A stretch of 64,000 nucleotides of DNA, taken from contig OY757913.1 in the NCBI GenBank assembly GCA_963585895.1, positions 106,788,812-106,852,811 on the forward strand, given 5' to 3'. Each line of letters starts with the position of its first letter. Within the stretch, counting starts at the first letter, position 1. The notes beneath the pieces were generated by a model. That model was given only the letters and a program-made list of their open reading frames with translations. It searched no databases and was not told where the DNA came from. Of the stretch, positions 41,119 to 52,335 are shown in pieces. Made by a program: the position numbers and the translations under genes. This DNA comes from Sepioteuthis lessoniana (lineage: Eukaryota; Mollusca; Cephalopoda; Myopsida; Loliginidae).

Positions 41119-41165
41119 AAGTGCCCATACGAAAAAAGTCTTGAAACTTATTTAATGATCCTCCT
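41119..41165 (+). mobile_element. Probable 3' end of the mariner copy
   Basis: GTCTTGAAACTTATTTAATG then ATCCTCCTA resembles a mariner inverted-repeat end. A matching 5' inverted repeat was not found upstream of 40484, so the left end is probably lost. Confidence 0.45.
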
Positions 41166-41294
41166 AGTTTAGAGGATCTCACCAATAACTTAGTTCTTTA
41201 TTACCTTTAATGATATCCATTTTCATTTAAATGGCATTACATGACCAATACAGCTTGAACCTGAGGTTCAATATTAACAGTCACCGTTCTTTTG

Positions 41295-41440
41295 GCTTAG
41301 TCTATACAATACACCAACTGTATCTCGGGAAGATACGATAGACCTTTCTCTCAAACAACGTTTGTTTCTGGTATGACGCCACGATCATGAGGTCCTGTTT
41401 ATGGAGTTTTGAGACATGCTAAATTACCCTTTTATAAGTT
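41295..41440 (+). mobile_element. Degraded element B head/body
   Basis: GGCTTAGTCTATACAATACA, CCAACTGTATCTCGG and GGTATGACGCCACGATCATGA follow the B order with many changes. Confidence 0.45.
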
Positions 41441-41459
41441 GTATACCCACGATTTACTC

Positions 41460-41866
41460 AATTCATTGAAAGAACGAACAGACTTCTTTATAAAGATATA
41501 TCTCTCACACTTTATTCTCGAAAGGGTTGATGATTTTGTGGTGCGTGAGAGACATCTATATTGACCCAACTTCCCCTCTTGACCATAGCACGTTGTGTTA
41601 TCTTCAAGAACCAAATTAGGACTTCTTCCCCATCTTGGATAGGGTTGCTCAACGAGAAGTCGCTGATGAAAACAGTCCTCAGAGGGAGTTCTCAGTCTGC
41701 AAGCTGGTTCTTAATGTGGCATTCCTGTACCAACTGACTCAACGGCCGCCGGCATCTGCATATATTCTTTCATAACGCCCACTTGCTTCCGCTTCTTCTT
41801 CCGCTTATTTACACAGGTGCGTCTCTGATTGACGGCTCGGTCAAGAGTCAATATACAACTCATAGA
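41460..41866 (-). mobile_element. LTR-like element, copy 2
   Basis: Same family as 8499-9187: plus strand TATATCTCTCACACTTTATTC (minus: GAATAAAG polyadenylation signal), GAGAGACATCTATATTGACC, and right end GAGTCAATATACA (minus: TGTATATTGACTC). ACTCA lies at the left (41457-41461) and right (41862-41866) edges, a possible 5-bp duplication. Confidence 0.5.
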
Positions 41867-41929
41867 CATCCGTCCGACGTCCATTTGTACTACCTATTTA
41901 ACTGGTTTAAACGTGGGTTCACCAGGTCT

Positions 41930-42145
41930 ATCAATCTTAGAGGCCATTGTAGATTAATCACCTGATCCCTGGAGGTCTTCCTCAAAGGCACTACCTGTTT
42001 AGCACGGCTAATTTTATTGCTTGGAAACTGAGGTGACTATGAGTAGGAATGCCAAGAGGACCAAACAAGTTTTGAGGGCCACGCATAAGTCACGATTTGT
42101 GCGTGACTCCCACACATATAACTTCACGCTAAATCTGACTTAGCG
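41930..42145. repeat. Dispersed repeat H, copy 2
   Basis: GGAATGCCAAGAGGACCAAA and GGGCCACGCATAAGTCACG correspond to 33120-33180. Function unknown. Confidence 0.5.
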
Positions 42146-42181
42146 GTAAGCCGGATAATTGAATACTTATTAGAGAAGCAT

Positions 42182-42475
42182 ACCAACTGTACGGCCACCT
42201 GCCTCATATCACGAAAACTATTCAAGTTAGACGAACCAGACATACAGAACACTGCTGGATAAGCAGGGACAAACTCATAAGTGTTGTACTCTTATGGACC
42301 CCCACATATGGCCGAGCAAAAGCAGGACGACAAGCACGAACATACATTCAGCAACTATGTGAGGATACGGGATGTAGTCCAAAAGACCTGCCAAAGCGAT
42401 GAACGATAGGGAAAAGTGGCGAGAGAGGGTCAGGGATATCCGTGCTACCAGCACGACATGATGATGATGATGATA
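42182..42475 (+). mobile_element. RTE LINE 3' fragment
   Basis: Codes YQLYGHLPHITKTIQVRRTR, ...AKAGRQARTYIQQLCEDTG and DREKWRERVRDIRATSTT with one frame loss near 42390 (CCAAAGCG), then (ATG)n tail 42455-42474. Confidence 0.88.
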
Positions 42476-42599
42476 TGAGTCAATCAGATCTGTTTGAAAA
42501 TTTTAAGTATTAGACCGGAATATTTTTAAACATATAAATGTGCAAATAATTTATGTCAAGAATAGCTACTTAAAGCAATGATTATTTTTTAAAAGATAA

Positions 42600-43370
42600 A
42601 ATTCCTGTTTGCCAGTTTTACACACCAGCTCTAACTGGAGCTTCTTCTCTAGGGTCTGAATGACAACCAGTCTTCTCGGGTCTCCAGGAGTCTTCTAAGT
42701 ATTGCCACTGATTTTGGCAGTTCTGTGGTCTGAATTGTCTCGATTCTCTCTCCCAATCTTATCTTTTTCCTCTATTATCTTTTTCAGAGAAAGTTCAAAG
42801 AGCCCCTACTTATACAATGAGTATTACCCTCATCTTCATATCACACAGCTTTTTCAATTCTTTAGCAAGATAATTTCACTCTATTTTGTTTCCACTCTGT
42901 GGTCCATCGTAACTGTAAATTCCACGAGATGATTTTAAAAGATCAATTCTGATTTCTGTGTAAATTGTTTGTTAGTATAATGAAATCTTAAAATCTTGCA
43001 CAATTACTAGTTGATTTCTTTTCCCAACCGGTCGTACCTAGTATGGTAATTCTTTTGTGCCAACCTGAAAATCCACAAAATGGTAAGTTCTTTTTTCTAG
43101 TTGCTTAACATATAGGCTCTGCTAGTCGGGATTAGGTGATCTTTTTTTACCTCAAAATATCCGAGACCATTTATGCGTTTATTTGCTACGATTGATTCCT
43201 GTTCGTGCATATACTATTTACTTACGTGGCTAAATTTTAATCGATTTCACAATTGTCGGAGGATCACATTTCCCACAAAATCATGCCCTGTCTTCTACTT
43301 TTTGTGCTCGTTCACTGCATTTGCTTATGATGTGATCAACCGTTTCATTTCTGCTTCCATATTATGATTA
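42600..43370 (-). pseudogene. Old, diverged RLE-LINE copy
   Basis: Plus strand shows the reverse of the family 3' end (GGGTCTGAATGACAACCAGTC, CGGGTCTCCAGGAGTCTTC), ACACAGCTTTTTCAATTC, and further right TCTGCTAGTCGGGATTAGGTG (PARPDLI region) and ATGATGTGATCAACCGTTTC (knuckle region). No frame survives. Older than the other RLE copies. Confidence 0.7.
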
Positions 43371-43374
43371 ATCC

Positions 43375-43830
43375 ACTCGGCTTGGACAATAAAATACGAC
43401 GACTGCATCTCTGCAAATGGTTAAGACGCTCCTCTAATGAGTGTCCTTGAGATGACTCAACCCATATGATATTGAGGCTTAAGTTCAAGAGTTGAGGGAA
43501 TGTTGCGTACTCCTTCACGGTGGTGACTTCTTGATGCACTCTGCCCCAGAGAGGTTGTACTTTTAGCGTTGGATCTATGCCTTAAATTCAACTGTTTTGT
43601 TTTTTTCTAGAGAATATTTCTAAAGTCAAATAGAATTAGTACTTAAAACCGATTAACTGTGTGCAAATAAATGATTAATATCAAAGAGAATAATTGGTGT
43701 TAAATAGCAAAAAATAAAACCATTTAACTGTGTGCAAACAAAAAACAATGCATAAAATCATTTAATTCGGTATAAATAAATGACTTATTGCTCAATTAAA
43801 AATGATTTTGACCGAAAACTATTGGTGTAA
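43375..43830 (+). mobile_element. Element B, partial
   Basis: Head CTCGGCTTGGACAATAAAAT, ACGACTGCATCTCTGCAAAT, body to 43560, then internal repeats (TTAAATAGCAAAAAATAAAACC, AACTGTGTGCAAAC). Ends in a (TATC)n(TA)n tract 43838-43880. Confidence 0.65.
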
Positions 43831-43889
43831 AAATCATCTATCTATCTATCTATCTATCTATATATATATATATATATATTGTCATCGAC

Positions 43890-44180
43890 ATATATATACA
43901 TCTCTGCACGAGGTGAATGTGAGACAAAGTTAATTTCAAGCAGAGTTTAACAGGTTTGAATTCAGAGTTTTCCTTCTCCTTGACTAGTTACCATACCAAT
44001 GTTGAAGAGTCCAGTCAGCTCTACAATCTTACCCATTACTTGATGAAGAATAATTGGATTCCCACCTTTTCCATTAGTACCATCGTGATTTAAAATGCAA
44101 ACAGTCTCGTCAAGGTTTTAAATTCGGGTCACCGTGCCAATTTCCTACGACGGTATCCATTACACAACGAACACCTCTGA
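43890..44180 (-). mobile_element. SINE-C, reverse
   Basis: Plus strand: CAAGCAGAGTTTAACAGGTT, CAGAGTTTTCCTTCTCCTTG, AATAATTGGATTCCCACC, and the tRNA head end CGGTATCCATTACACAACG. Tail and head both present, centre diverged. Confidence 0.75.
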
Positions 44181-44206
44181 TATATATATACATATATATA
44201 TATATA

Positions 44207-44345
44207 TGACTAGTTAATTTGGAGATTACGGTATACACAACTGATGGGACCTAATAAGGTCGAAACAGCGGTCCAGTGTTTCCGTCTATTTTCTGATCAT
44301 GGTAATTAGATTCACAATATTAATTCATCTACTTAAAGAATGAAA
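44207..44345 (+). mobile_element. SINE-E lacking its tRNA head
   Basis: GACTAGTTAATTTGG joins directly to AGATTACGGTATACAC; about 115 bp containing A and B boxes are missing between short TGG repeats. The hammerhead and the tail (CTGATCATGGTAATTAGATTC) are retained. Confidence 0.8.
44235..44279 (+). ncRNA. Hammerhead ribozyme in SINE-E, A9 changed
   Basis: Stem I ACACAA (44235-44240) against CAGUGU (44274-44279), two mismatches. Core CUGAUGG (44241-44247; last A is G). Stem II perfect: GACCU, loop AAUA, AGGUC (44248-44261). GAA 44262-44264; stem III ACAGCGGU 44265-44272; cleavage triplet GUC, after C 44273. The core change predicts low or no activity. Confidence 0.72.
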
Positions 44346-45060
44346 ATATGTACTTCTAGTTTACAGCCTGTCATGTGGAAGACATTTTGAATATCTAATT
44401 ACCTAATTAATACTAATTTGCATAATTTAAACTTTTATCTTAAAAGCCGATGCAATAGATGCCGGGGCAAAATTTAATTAGTTGGTGTTTGCGGGAGGGG
44501 TTCTTTTTCTACCAATTTTTCAGAGTTTGTAAATAAATAGATGGCCGAAATTCATTTTTGAATGAGTGAATCACCTGATTCCTCAAGTCCATTTCTCTCC
44601 TCCCTGCCTATATATAGTCTGGTCTCTGTTCCTGCAACTTACAGACAAGAACTTTCTCTAAAGACGTCGAACATTTCCAATTCTTCCTCAAGTACCGAAG
44701 ATGAAATATCGAGGAGCAGCAAACACCTGAGAATAGTGTAAGAGCCATTGTCTCGGCATGATGGTCACCGAAAATTAATAACACGAAGGAAGTGGTGCGA
44801 GTGTCGCCAAAGGCGAAGATAAGTTTCCTACTTAGGAATCCTTTGCAAATGGTATCCATTATTCTATTATTCTATTATCGTTTTGCTTGGGTCTATTGTT
44901 GATGCTTTATGTTTTATACCAAATTTTTCCTTCTTTCTTTCTCATTAATATCTAACAATCTACCTTGTTCTTCGTTCTATCCCGTCATTAGTTGAATATG
45001 AGAGGATGGCGAGGCTTAAATTATGTTAATTGCATCCCCAGAATCACTCTCTCTTTATAA
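44346..45060. other. No supported gene
   Basis: Non-repetitive by eye. An 83-codon minus frame (44859-44608) lacks any recognised domain. No SINE, LINE or B similarity. Confidence 0.45.
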
Positions 45061-45061
45061 T

Positions 45062-45064
45062 ATC

Positions 45065-45126
<62 letters not shown>

Positions 45127-45232
45127 TACATAGATCTATCTATCTATCTACTTATTCTCATCTATCAAGATAGATAGATTGATATACATTAATCTCTTCC
45201 TATCTATCTATCTATCTATGTATTCACATCTA
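45062..45232. repeat. (TA)n(GA)n and (TATC)n microsatellites
   Basis: (TA)n 45067-45102, (GA)n 45103-45126, (CTAT)n at 45130 and 45199, with an inverted TATC/GATA pair at 45135-45180. Confidence 0.92.
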
Positions 45233-45235
45233 CCA

Positions 45236-45262
45236 ATTGCTGCCAGCACGATATGATGATGA
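45236..45262 (+). mobile_element. Minimal RTE 3' end (about 27 bp)
   Basis: TTGCTGCCAGCACGATATG then ATGATGATGAT equals the last ~15 bp and tail of the RTE family, directly followed by another RTE copy 14 bp on. An extreme 5' truncation or a remnant of a deletion. Confidence 0.65.
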
Positions 45263-45275
45263 TGATATATATATA

Positions 45276-45828
45276 GTCTCATCAACCGAAAAAGACATCG
45301 ACACACGACTAACAAAAGCATGGACAGCTATCGATAGGCTCTCGATCATATGGAAATCAGACCTGATCGATAAAATAAAACGCAGTTTCTTCCAGGCAGC
45401 GGTTGTATCGATACTGCTATATGGATGCACTACATGGACGCTAACTAAATGGCTGGAGAAGAAACTAGACGGAATTTACACAAGAATGTTGAGAGCAATA
45501 TTGAACAAGTCCTGGCGACAACACCCCGCAAGACACCAACTATACGGCCACTTGCCTCCCATCACGAAAACTATACAAGTTAGACGAACCAGACAGGCAG
45601 GACACTCCTGGAGAAGCAAGGACGAGCTCCTAAGTGATGTACTCCAATGAACCCCCACATATGGCCAAGCAAAAGCAGGACGATCAGCTCGAACTTACAT
45701 ACAGCAGCTATGTGAGGACACAGGATGTAACCCTGAAGACCTGCCAGAGGCTATGAATAATAGGGAGAAGTGGCGAGAGATGGTCAGGGATATCCGTGCT
45801 GGCGGCTCGACATGATGATGTTGATGAT
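45276..45828 (+). mobile_element. RTE LINE 3' fragment
   Basis: Starts SSTEKDIDTRLTKAWTAIDR and continues through RLSIIWKSDLIDKIKRSFFQ, ILLYGCTTWTLTKWLEKKL to a TGA at ~45648 (TGG in relatives), then PTYGQAKAGRSARTYIQQL and (ATG)n tail. Flanked by (TA)n both sides. Supplies the reference for the breakpoint of the inverted copy at 1463-4491. Confidence 0.9.
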
Positions 45829-45852
45829 ATATATATATATATGTATATATGT

Positions 45853-45892
<40 letters not shown>

Positions 45893-45938
45893 AACAATTC
45901 AAATCTGAATATATATGTATATATAAAACTATTCAACG

Positions 45939-45974
<36 letters not shown>

Positions 45975-45990
45975 GTATATATATATTAAC
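45829..45990. repeat. (TA)n and (TC)n microsatellites
   Basis: TA runs 45828-45890 and 45909-45926, (CT)n 45940-45974, TA 45977-45986. Confidence 0.92.
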
Positions 45991-46401
45991 TAATGATGGA
46001 ATAAATTCCATTTTAATTTTATACTTTCTCTTTTTTTTGTCTTTCTTTTTCTTTCACCTTTTGATTCAAAATATTTCTTGATAAACAATCGGAACATAAA
46101 TTCTACACAATATTCCTATTAAGCCAAATGATGTAATTCAAAAGACAAAGAAACACTGATTCACTAATTAAATGGCTAAATTTTTCTTGTAATACAATTT
46201 TTCCCAAGATGTATTTTGTATTTTTAAACCTTCATCGTCGATTTAACAACACTAATATCGTCCCTCACAGTCTTGTTGATGGTTTACAAGAAGCGAAACG
46301 CTATAGTATCGACTTTACTTCTCAATAAATCTGTCCTTCTACTTAAATTACCTTGTTATTAATTTTTCTCGATACATTGTATGATTACACTCCATTATTT
46401 A

Positions 46402-46454
<53 letters not shown>

Positions 46455-46640
46455 ATTTATTGGCATCTATCAGTCAAATTATATATCTATCTGGCCGACC
46501 CCGACTATCTCATCCTCATAAACCACACATGGCATCATATAGTCTAGTGGCTTCTCCCATCTCCGGCCAGGGGTATTTCCCATTTCTTTACAGAAACACA
46601 AAACACAACATACACAACCGAGACGGTGGGATAAAATAAA
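45991..46640. other. No gene; includes (TA)n at 46405-46453
   Basis: AT-rich sequence without recognised repeats apart from the TA tract. Confidence 0.5.
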
Positions 46641-46752
46641 TGTTTCTCAGTTTCTTGAATTCCCTAGCAAGGTCGAGGTATTTTTCTTCTTTTCACTTTC
46701 TCTCAATTTTACCCAGTGGTCAGCCGGCACAGCAAAGTCCACAATTTTGTAT
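46641..46752 (-). mobile_element. RLE-LINE fragment
   Basis: Reverse of AVPADHWVKLRESEKKKNTS / DLARELKK region (GACTTTGCTGTGCCGGCTGAC on the minus strand). Cut off at 46752 by the 3' end of the next copy. Confidence 0.75.
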
Positions 46753-47710
46753 TATTATTATATACTCATTAGAGTTTTTCACATTAGCGTTAGCTGATGG
46801 ACTTTCACTGGAGTTTAAGAGACAGCAAGTCTCAAATCTCCAGGACTCATCTCAGTATTCTGGCCGTTCTCAATAATGTAGTAGTTTGGATGGTCTCCAC
46901 TCGCCCGCCAACTTAGAAGTCCTCCAGTCCCTTTAGTAATCCTTTAGTCTCTGTTTCAAACTCACCAATTACAATTGGTATAATTGTCACCTGCATGTTA
47001 CATAGTTTTTTCAATTCCCTAGCAAGGTCCTGGTACTTATCCTTCTTTTCACATTCTTTCAATTTTATTCTGTGGCCAGCTGCACAGCAAAATCCACAAT
47101 TTTGCAAGTTCTCTTTTTTTTGTTGATTATTATTAGGTCTGGTCTTCTGGCCGAGATTAGGTGATCCATATGTATGTCAAAGTCCCATAAGTGTTATTTT
47201 CTAGGACAGGTTCTGGGTTGTGCATATACTGTTTGTCCCTCTGGTCAAATCTAAATTTTTTGCACATTTCCCAGTGGATCACCTTGTCGACTCCGTCGTG
47301 TCTAGTCTTAAATTCTTCCGGCGCTAATTTGCTGCATTCGCTTATTATGTGATTGATGGTTTCGTTTCTGTCACCACATAGCCTACATTTGGCATTTTGT
47401 TGCGTCTTATCTATTCTCGCTTTGATATGATTGGTTCTAACGGCGTTGTTTTGTGCTTCGATTAGAAGAGATTTTGTTTCTCTCTTAGTTTCCTTTTCTT
47501 AGTCATATCCAGGTTTTGTCGTGTGAGATGTTGTTTATTAGTCATTTAAAACGCCTATAGAGTTGTTTTTCTTCCTATTTTTGTTTCCTAGTTATTGTTA
47601 TTCTGTTGTCCATCGTGTTATCAGAATCGTTTCAGATGGCTGTAATGAGTCGTCCATCGTGTTTTTGTATGCAGTCTTCGAGTTGTTCTATCGATGTGTC
47701 AGCATTATGA
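46753..47710 (-). pseudogene. RLE-LINE C-terminal third, longest contiguous copy
   Basis: Minus strand in order: RT-tail remnant (47700-47530), KCRLCGDRNETINHIISEC zinc knuckle (47390-47330), TRHDGVDKVIHWEMCKKF, endonuclease region with LISARRPDLI (~47160-47130), KESEKKDKY-type segment, PIVIGEFETETKGLLKGLED, and the 3' end at 46760. A short deletion removed part of VDFAVPADH (now CAAGH), and shifts are present. Confidence 0.82.
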
Positions 47711-48255
47711 TTATTATTATTTATAACTCTAATGAAACAACTAAACGAAATGTAAATATGAACGTAGTACGAACGCGATTCCCTAACTTCAACGCATGAA
47801 ATAAATGTCAGATATGCTTTTTTCAGTTATAATGAGATACTCATTGATTTTGATGTACTTTACCGGCCAGGAATATCAACTACCCAATTCTTTTTTTATA
47901 AAATGTTAATTTTATTTCAGGTTGAATATTATACAATCAAAGTAGATATCATTACGTTAGACAAGAGGATGAACTCAGCAGTTGTAAAACTATGTAACAA
48001 AAAATGGATACATTTATGTTAGGGTATAATTATTTTTGGATTGTTATATATTCGTTTATTAGTTTACTAAATCTTTTGATACAAAGCAATACCGCATAAT
48101 ACCAGTGTTAAAATCATTATATATACAATGTAATGTTAAATGTATCTCTTTTTTTTTAATTAACGTTTTACAAAAAAAATTGTAACATTATACTCATTTT
48201 TACGTATATATCAGTAACTAAGCAACAACGGTATATCAAAGTGTGATATTAGTCG
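47711..48255. other. No gene or recognised repeat
   Basis: AT-rich; no features seen. Confidence 0.5.
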
Positions 48256-48490
48256 TTGGTGACCTTAGTCGAGGGTGACCCTAAGACTCCGTTTTCAATA
48301 GCAACTACACCGAGATATAAGGAAGGGCTCTACGCCAGTCCCAGGATTGCTCCACTTTACTCTTGATCCTTACCTTATAATGCTGAGAGCGGCATCAAGT
48401 ACCATTTTTGAGCCTTTGGTATGACTTGACGTGGGATTGAACCCCGCTCTCCCGGACCATAGGTGAACACTCTACTTATTTGGCCAAATC
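48256..48490 (-). mobile_element. SINE-D, reverse
   Basis: GGTGACCTTAGTCGAGGGTG, ACTCTTGATCCTTACCTTAT, TGGGATTGAACCCCGC, GTGAACACTCTACTTATTTG. Confidence 0.8.
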
Positions 48491-48794
48491 AGAGAAATAT
48501 AGTTTAAATGCTCTTATAGAATGAAACAATTTGCTGTCAACTTGAAAACTGGCTGACCACTGACCTGTTGTATAGACCTTTTTCGGATAATTGCCTTTTC
48601 TCAGAAAATCGCTCATCTCCTCATTGTTTTCTTCTATCGTCTTACTCTGTTGCCTGCCATCTTTTTTTTATCCCCCTGTTGTTAATTCGTTTTTTCTGCA
48701 ACCCGAACTGTTTTAAATTCTTCCGTGTTCGGATAGAAACCAACTTTTTTAATGCAAGCACATATTTTTTATAACTTGACAACTTCTATCATTG

Positions 48795-49435
48795 CCCAGT
48801 AGGCTGGAGTTGCAGAATACACCGACTGCATCTCTGCAGAGCGGAAGGACGCCCCTAACGAATGTCCTAAATATGACTCTAAACAATCTGATAGTGATGT
48901 TCCAGTAATGCTCAAGCTTTGTGGAATGCAGAGTACTCCTTCTTTGCCATCACTCCGAGGTCCACTCTGGCTTGCAGTGGTAGCATCAGATAGCGTTCTT
49001 TCTATGGGTCAGATAGAACTAAAATACATACATGCTAAATTGAATTGCTTGAAATAGAACTGCTTTGACATTTAAACTGCATAATTATGCTAAACTGAAT
49101 TGTTTGAAATAGTTTGAAATAGAGGTGTTTTTGTATGGCAAAGTGAATCGTTTCAACAAGAACCTTTTTGACATAGACACTCTACTTACACTAAATTGAA
49201 ATAGCTGAAATAGAAGTGTTTTTACATTTAACTAAGTGTTAACCAAAACTGTACTTATACTAAACCGAACTGTTTAAATTAGAACTGTTTGACTAAACTG
49301 AATTGCCTGAAATAGAATGTTTTTGACAATTAAACTGTGTACTCATGCTAAACTAAATTTTTTGAAATAGAACTGTTCATTTGTATAAAAATTGATTTGG
49401 CATTAAATAGCCTAAAGGGTTGATATGCAATAAAA
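48795..49435 (+). mobile_element. Element B, complete
   Basis: Head GCCCAGTAGGCTGGAGTTGC (48795), body AATCTGATAGTGATGTTCCA and GGTAGCATCAGATAGCG, five internal repeats (TGCTAAATTGAATTGCTTG, ...), tail TTGATTTGGCATTAAATAGCC, GGTTGATATGC, AATAAAAAAG. One of the best copies for a consensus. Confidence 0.75.
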
Positions 49436-49440
49436 AAGAA

Positions 49441-50080
49441 CAAACCAACAAACAACTTCAATCACTAGCTCCACCAAACGGGAAATCAGGAACCAGTGCC
49501 GGTGAACAATTTCATCGATTTTTCCGGCGATTTTCACTTACGGACCAGTTTCTATCCATCTTCTCAGTGCCGTCTGATCACGTGACTTTTAATCCAAATT
49601 AATCCACCGTCTCAAGCCATCTCTGGGGTCATCACAGGTCAATCAAATTAGATAACCTAAGTTGATAGTTTGAATTTATTCAAAATCAAGTTCGCTACAT
49701 ACCAATAACGGATTTCGACAATGTCATATTTAATGGAAGGAAATTTTGTTGTATATCGGCGTTCGCTCTGAACGTCATTTTAATCATCTAAATTCTTGAT
49801 TTGACGGAGATAATCATTAAAAGCAAATTAGGATCATTCACAAATTCACAAACAAAAGTATCGATATCATCAAGAAGCTTAAATTGTCATTAAGTGATTG
49901 TATCTTCGTTGAAACGAGAAAATCCGAATTATAAGGCTGATTTAAAAAAAAAAAAAGATGGTGAGATCCTAATTCATTTTAAGTTTTGAATGTTAGCTTT
50001 CATTTGTTTCTTTATATGTTATATCTAAAGAATGAATAATAGAAGAACTGAAAAAAAGTTTTCCCTTGAAAAGTGTACGT
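49441..50080. other. No supported gene
   Basis: Moderate complexity without family similarity; longest frame 60 codons. Confidence 0.45.
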
Positions 50081-50084
50081 CGGT

Positions 50085-50315
50085 GTCCTTGTAGAGTACT
50101 GGTTAGAGAACTGGGCTGCAGAATCGTAATAAGCGAGTTCGAACTCCACTCACTCTATTACGTTCATTTTTCGGACAAATACCCCATGGGGAAAGTGTGA
50201 AACATTAATTCATTCCAGCAATGGGTTAAATAGTACCACTATTGTTCTTCCAGAAGTATAGTTATGGCATTATATAACCCAAGAAGGTTGATATGCCATC
50301 AACCAAAAACAAACA
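50085..50315 (+). mobile_element. SINE-A
   Basis: GTGTCCTTGTAGAGTACTGG, GCGAGTTCGAACTCCACTCA (B box), GGGAAAGTGTGAAACATTAA, tail GGCATTATATAACCC, AAGAAGGTTGATATGCCATC. Confidence 0.8.
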
Positions 50316-51335
50316 AATTTATCAAACCCCATTAACTTGTTGTCTTCTTCTTTGTCTGTTGAAGGCTGCAAAAGAATTTAAGTCAGAAAAGAAATGAATA
50401 TACCCTTTAAATTTCAACTTTATTTTAGGGTTTTAAACGGTTATTCTGTAGCGAAGAGATGTTTTCCTGAACTAATAGATATAGCCGTTTTTCCCAACAA
50501 GACGTTGAAATATATTAGTCATTTTCAAAGAGTGATGAGTTCAAAGACTGTGGTTATGTCCTATAGTTGTTTTTGTGAGGAATGTTGGCAGAGGCAGCTG
50601 ATAACAGGAGAGGCATTTTGGTGAGTTGTGAGTTTGAAGGTCTGTCGTTTTGTCACGTAGATATGATCTGCAAAGGCTGCAGCTGGTGGGAGAATAGGCC
50701 AGTGTGGCTCTTAGCAGGCACAAAGTCTTCCTTACGAACATGAGGAGAGAGTAGTTCTTTCCAGTCCAAGTGGTCACTACTGAATGTGACAGAGTTACTC
50801 TTCAGCCCCAGTATGCCTGTCTTCCTTGCACGCACTGCTTCTAATCCCTGTACAAGGCTTCTGAGAATCGCTACCTTTTTAAATTTCTTTTATTTTGTTT
50901 TTTAATTTTAATTTTTATTAGTCTCCACAGGTTACGTGCATTTCAGACAATCTTCAGACTGAAGTGTGATAAAAGTGGTTAATAAAGTGTCTGCACAGTT
51001 TGGGACGTTATCATGTGAGAAGATGTTAGTTCACGAGACATTTACATCAAAGAATAACGTGTTTAGGTTTTACATGATATTCAAGCGAGAAGGATTTTTT
51101 TTTCTGTCAGCTATAGAGGAAAATAGATTATAGGATTACATATGGTGAGGTAATAGATGACGTAGGAGAAATCTGTTGACATGTCTATACTTAGATACCA
51201 ATTTACCTCCTCTGTGTTATCTAACCCTAGACCCTAATTAATCCTATAAACTATTTTCCTCTATTTTAGGTTGTCAGTGAAAAAAATGATTTTTCTCCTT
51301 TTAATAGACTAACACCTCATCACGTTATTTTTCGG

Positions 51336-51336
<1 letters not shown>
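50316..51336. other. No supported gene
   Basis: Short frames (76 codons plus 50394-50624; 78 codons minus 50777-50541) lack recognisable features. No local repeat family found. Confidence 0.4.

Positions 51337-51371
<35 letters not shown>
51337..51371. repeat. (GATA)8 microsatellite
   Basis: Eight and a half GATA units without interruption. Confidence 0.95.
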
Positions 51372-51429
51372 TAGTTTGTCTGTGCGGATTTACTGGGAGT
51401 TACACACATTTTTTTCCTCTCTCTACTTC

Positions 51430-51895
51430 TAACCCTGCATGGGCTGCAGAAAACACCGACTGTATCTCTGTAGAGGGGTAAGATCCCCACCCCCAACAAT
51501 TGTCCCGGGTATGACACGAAATAATCAGATTTTAAAGTTCCACTAATGCTGGAGCTTAGGGGAATGCGGAGTACCCTTTCATTGCTATTGGTTCCAGGTC
51601 CACTCTTTCCGGGGGTAGTAGCACATGACAGGGTCCTATTTATAGGTCAAATAGAATTAAACTGTGAATTTATGCTAATTTGAATTGTTTGAGATAGAAT
51701 CTTTTACATTTATTTGTGTGTAAACAAAAAACTGTATTGATGCTAAGCTGAATTTTTTATAATAGATCTGTTTTGACATTTAAACTGTGTACTTATGCTG
51801 AACTAAATTGTTTGAATCAGAACTGCTTGTGAGTATAAAAGTATATTAAGCATTGAATAACCTTCAATAACTGTTAGGCCATAAAAACCAAGCAA
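51430..51895 (+). mobile_element. Element B
   Basis: Head CATGGGCTGCAGAAAACACC, body GGAGCTTAGGGGAATGCGG, internal repeats, and first tail hairpin at ~51846-51890. Continues directly into a tandem series of tails. Confidence 0.7.
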
Positions 51896-52335
51896 ACCAA
51901 ATCATAGATATTTGATATATATGTGTAAAGAGGGTTTGGAATTAAATAACCTACAATGGCTGATATGCCATAAAATCAAACCCAACCAAATCATACATAT
52001 TTAATATATATGTATGAAAAGGACTTATATAAAATAACCAACAACGGTTAATATGGCATAAAAACCAACCAAACCAAATTGTATATATTTAACGTATATG
52101 TATAAAGAGGATTTGGCACTTAATAACCTACATTTGTTGATATGCCATGAAGCCAAACCAAGCTAAATCATATATATCTAATATATATGTATAAAATGAA
52201 TTTGGCAATAAAAAACCTTCGGTGGTTGATATACCATAAAACACACCCAAACCAAATCATATATAATTAATATATTTGTATAAAGAGGATTTGGTATTAG
52301 ATAACCTACAATGGTTGATATGCCATAAAATCAAA
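51896..52335 (+). repeat. Tandem array of LINE-T-type 3' tails, ~90-bp period
   Basis: Hairpin tails recur at about 51937, 52021, 52111, 52201 and 52291 (for example TTTGGTATTAGATAACC, GGTTGATATGCCATAAAA), each followed by ACCAAACCAAATCATATA and TTAATATATATGTATAAA. Stem partners co-vary (AACC/GGTT kept with loop TTCGGT at 52213). Five units after the end of element B. Confidence 0.85.
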
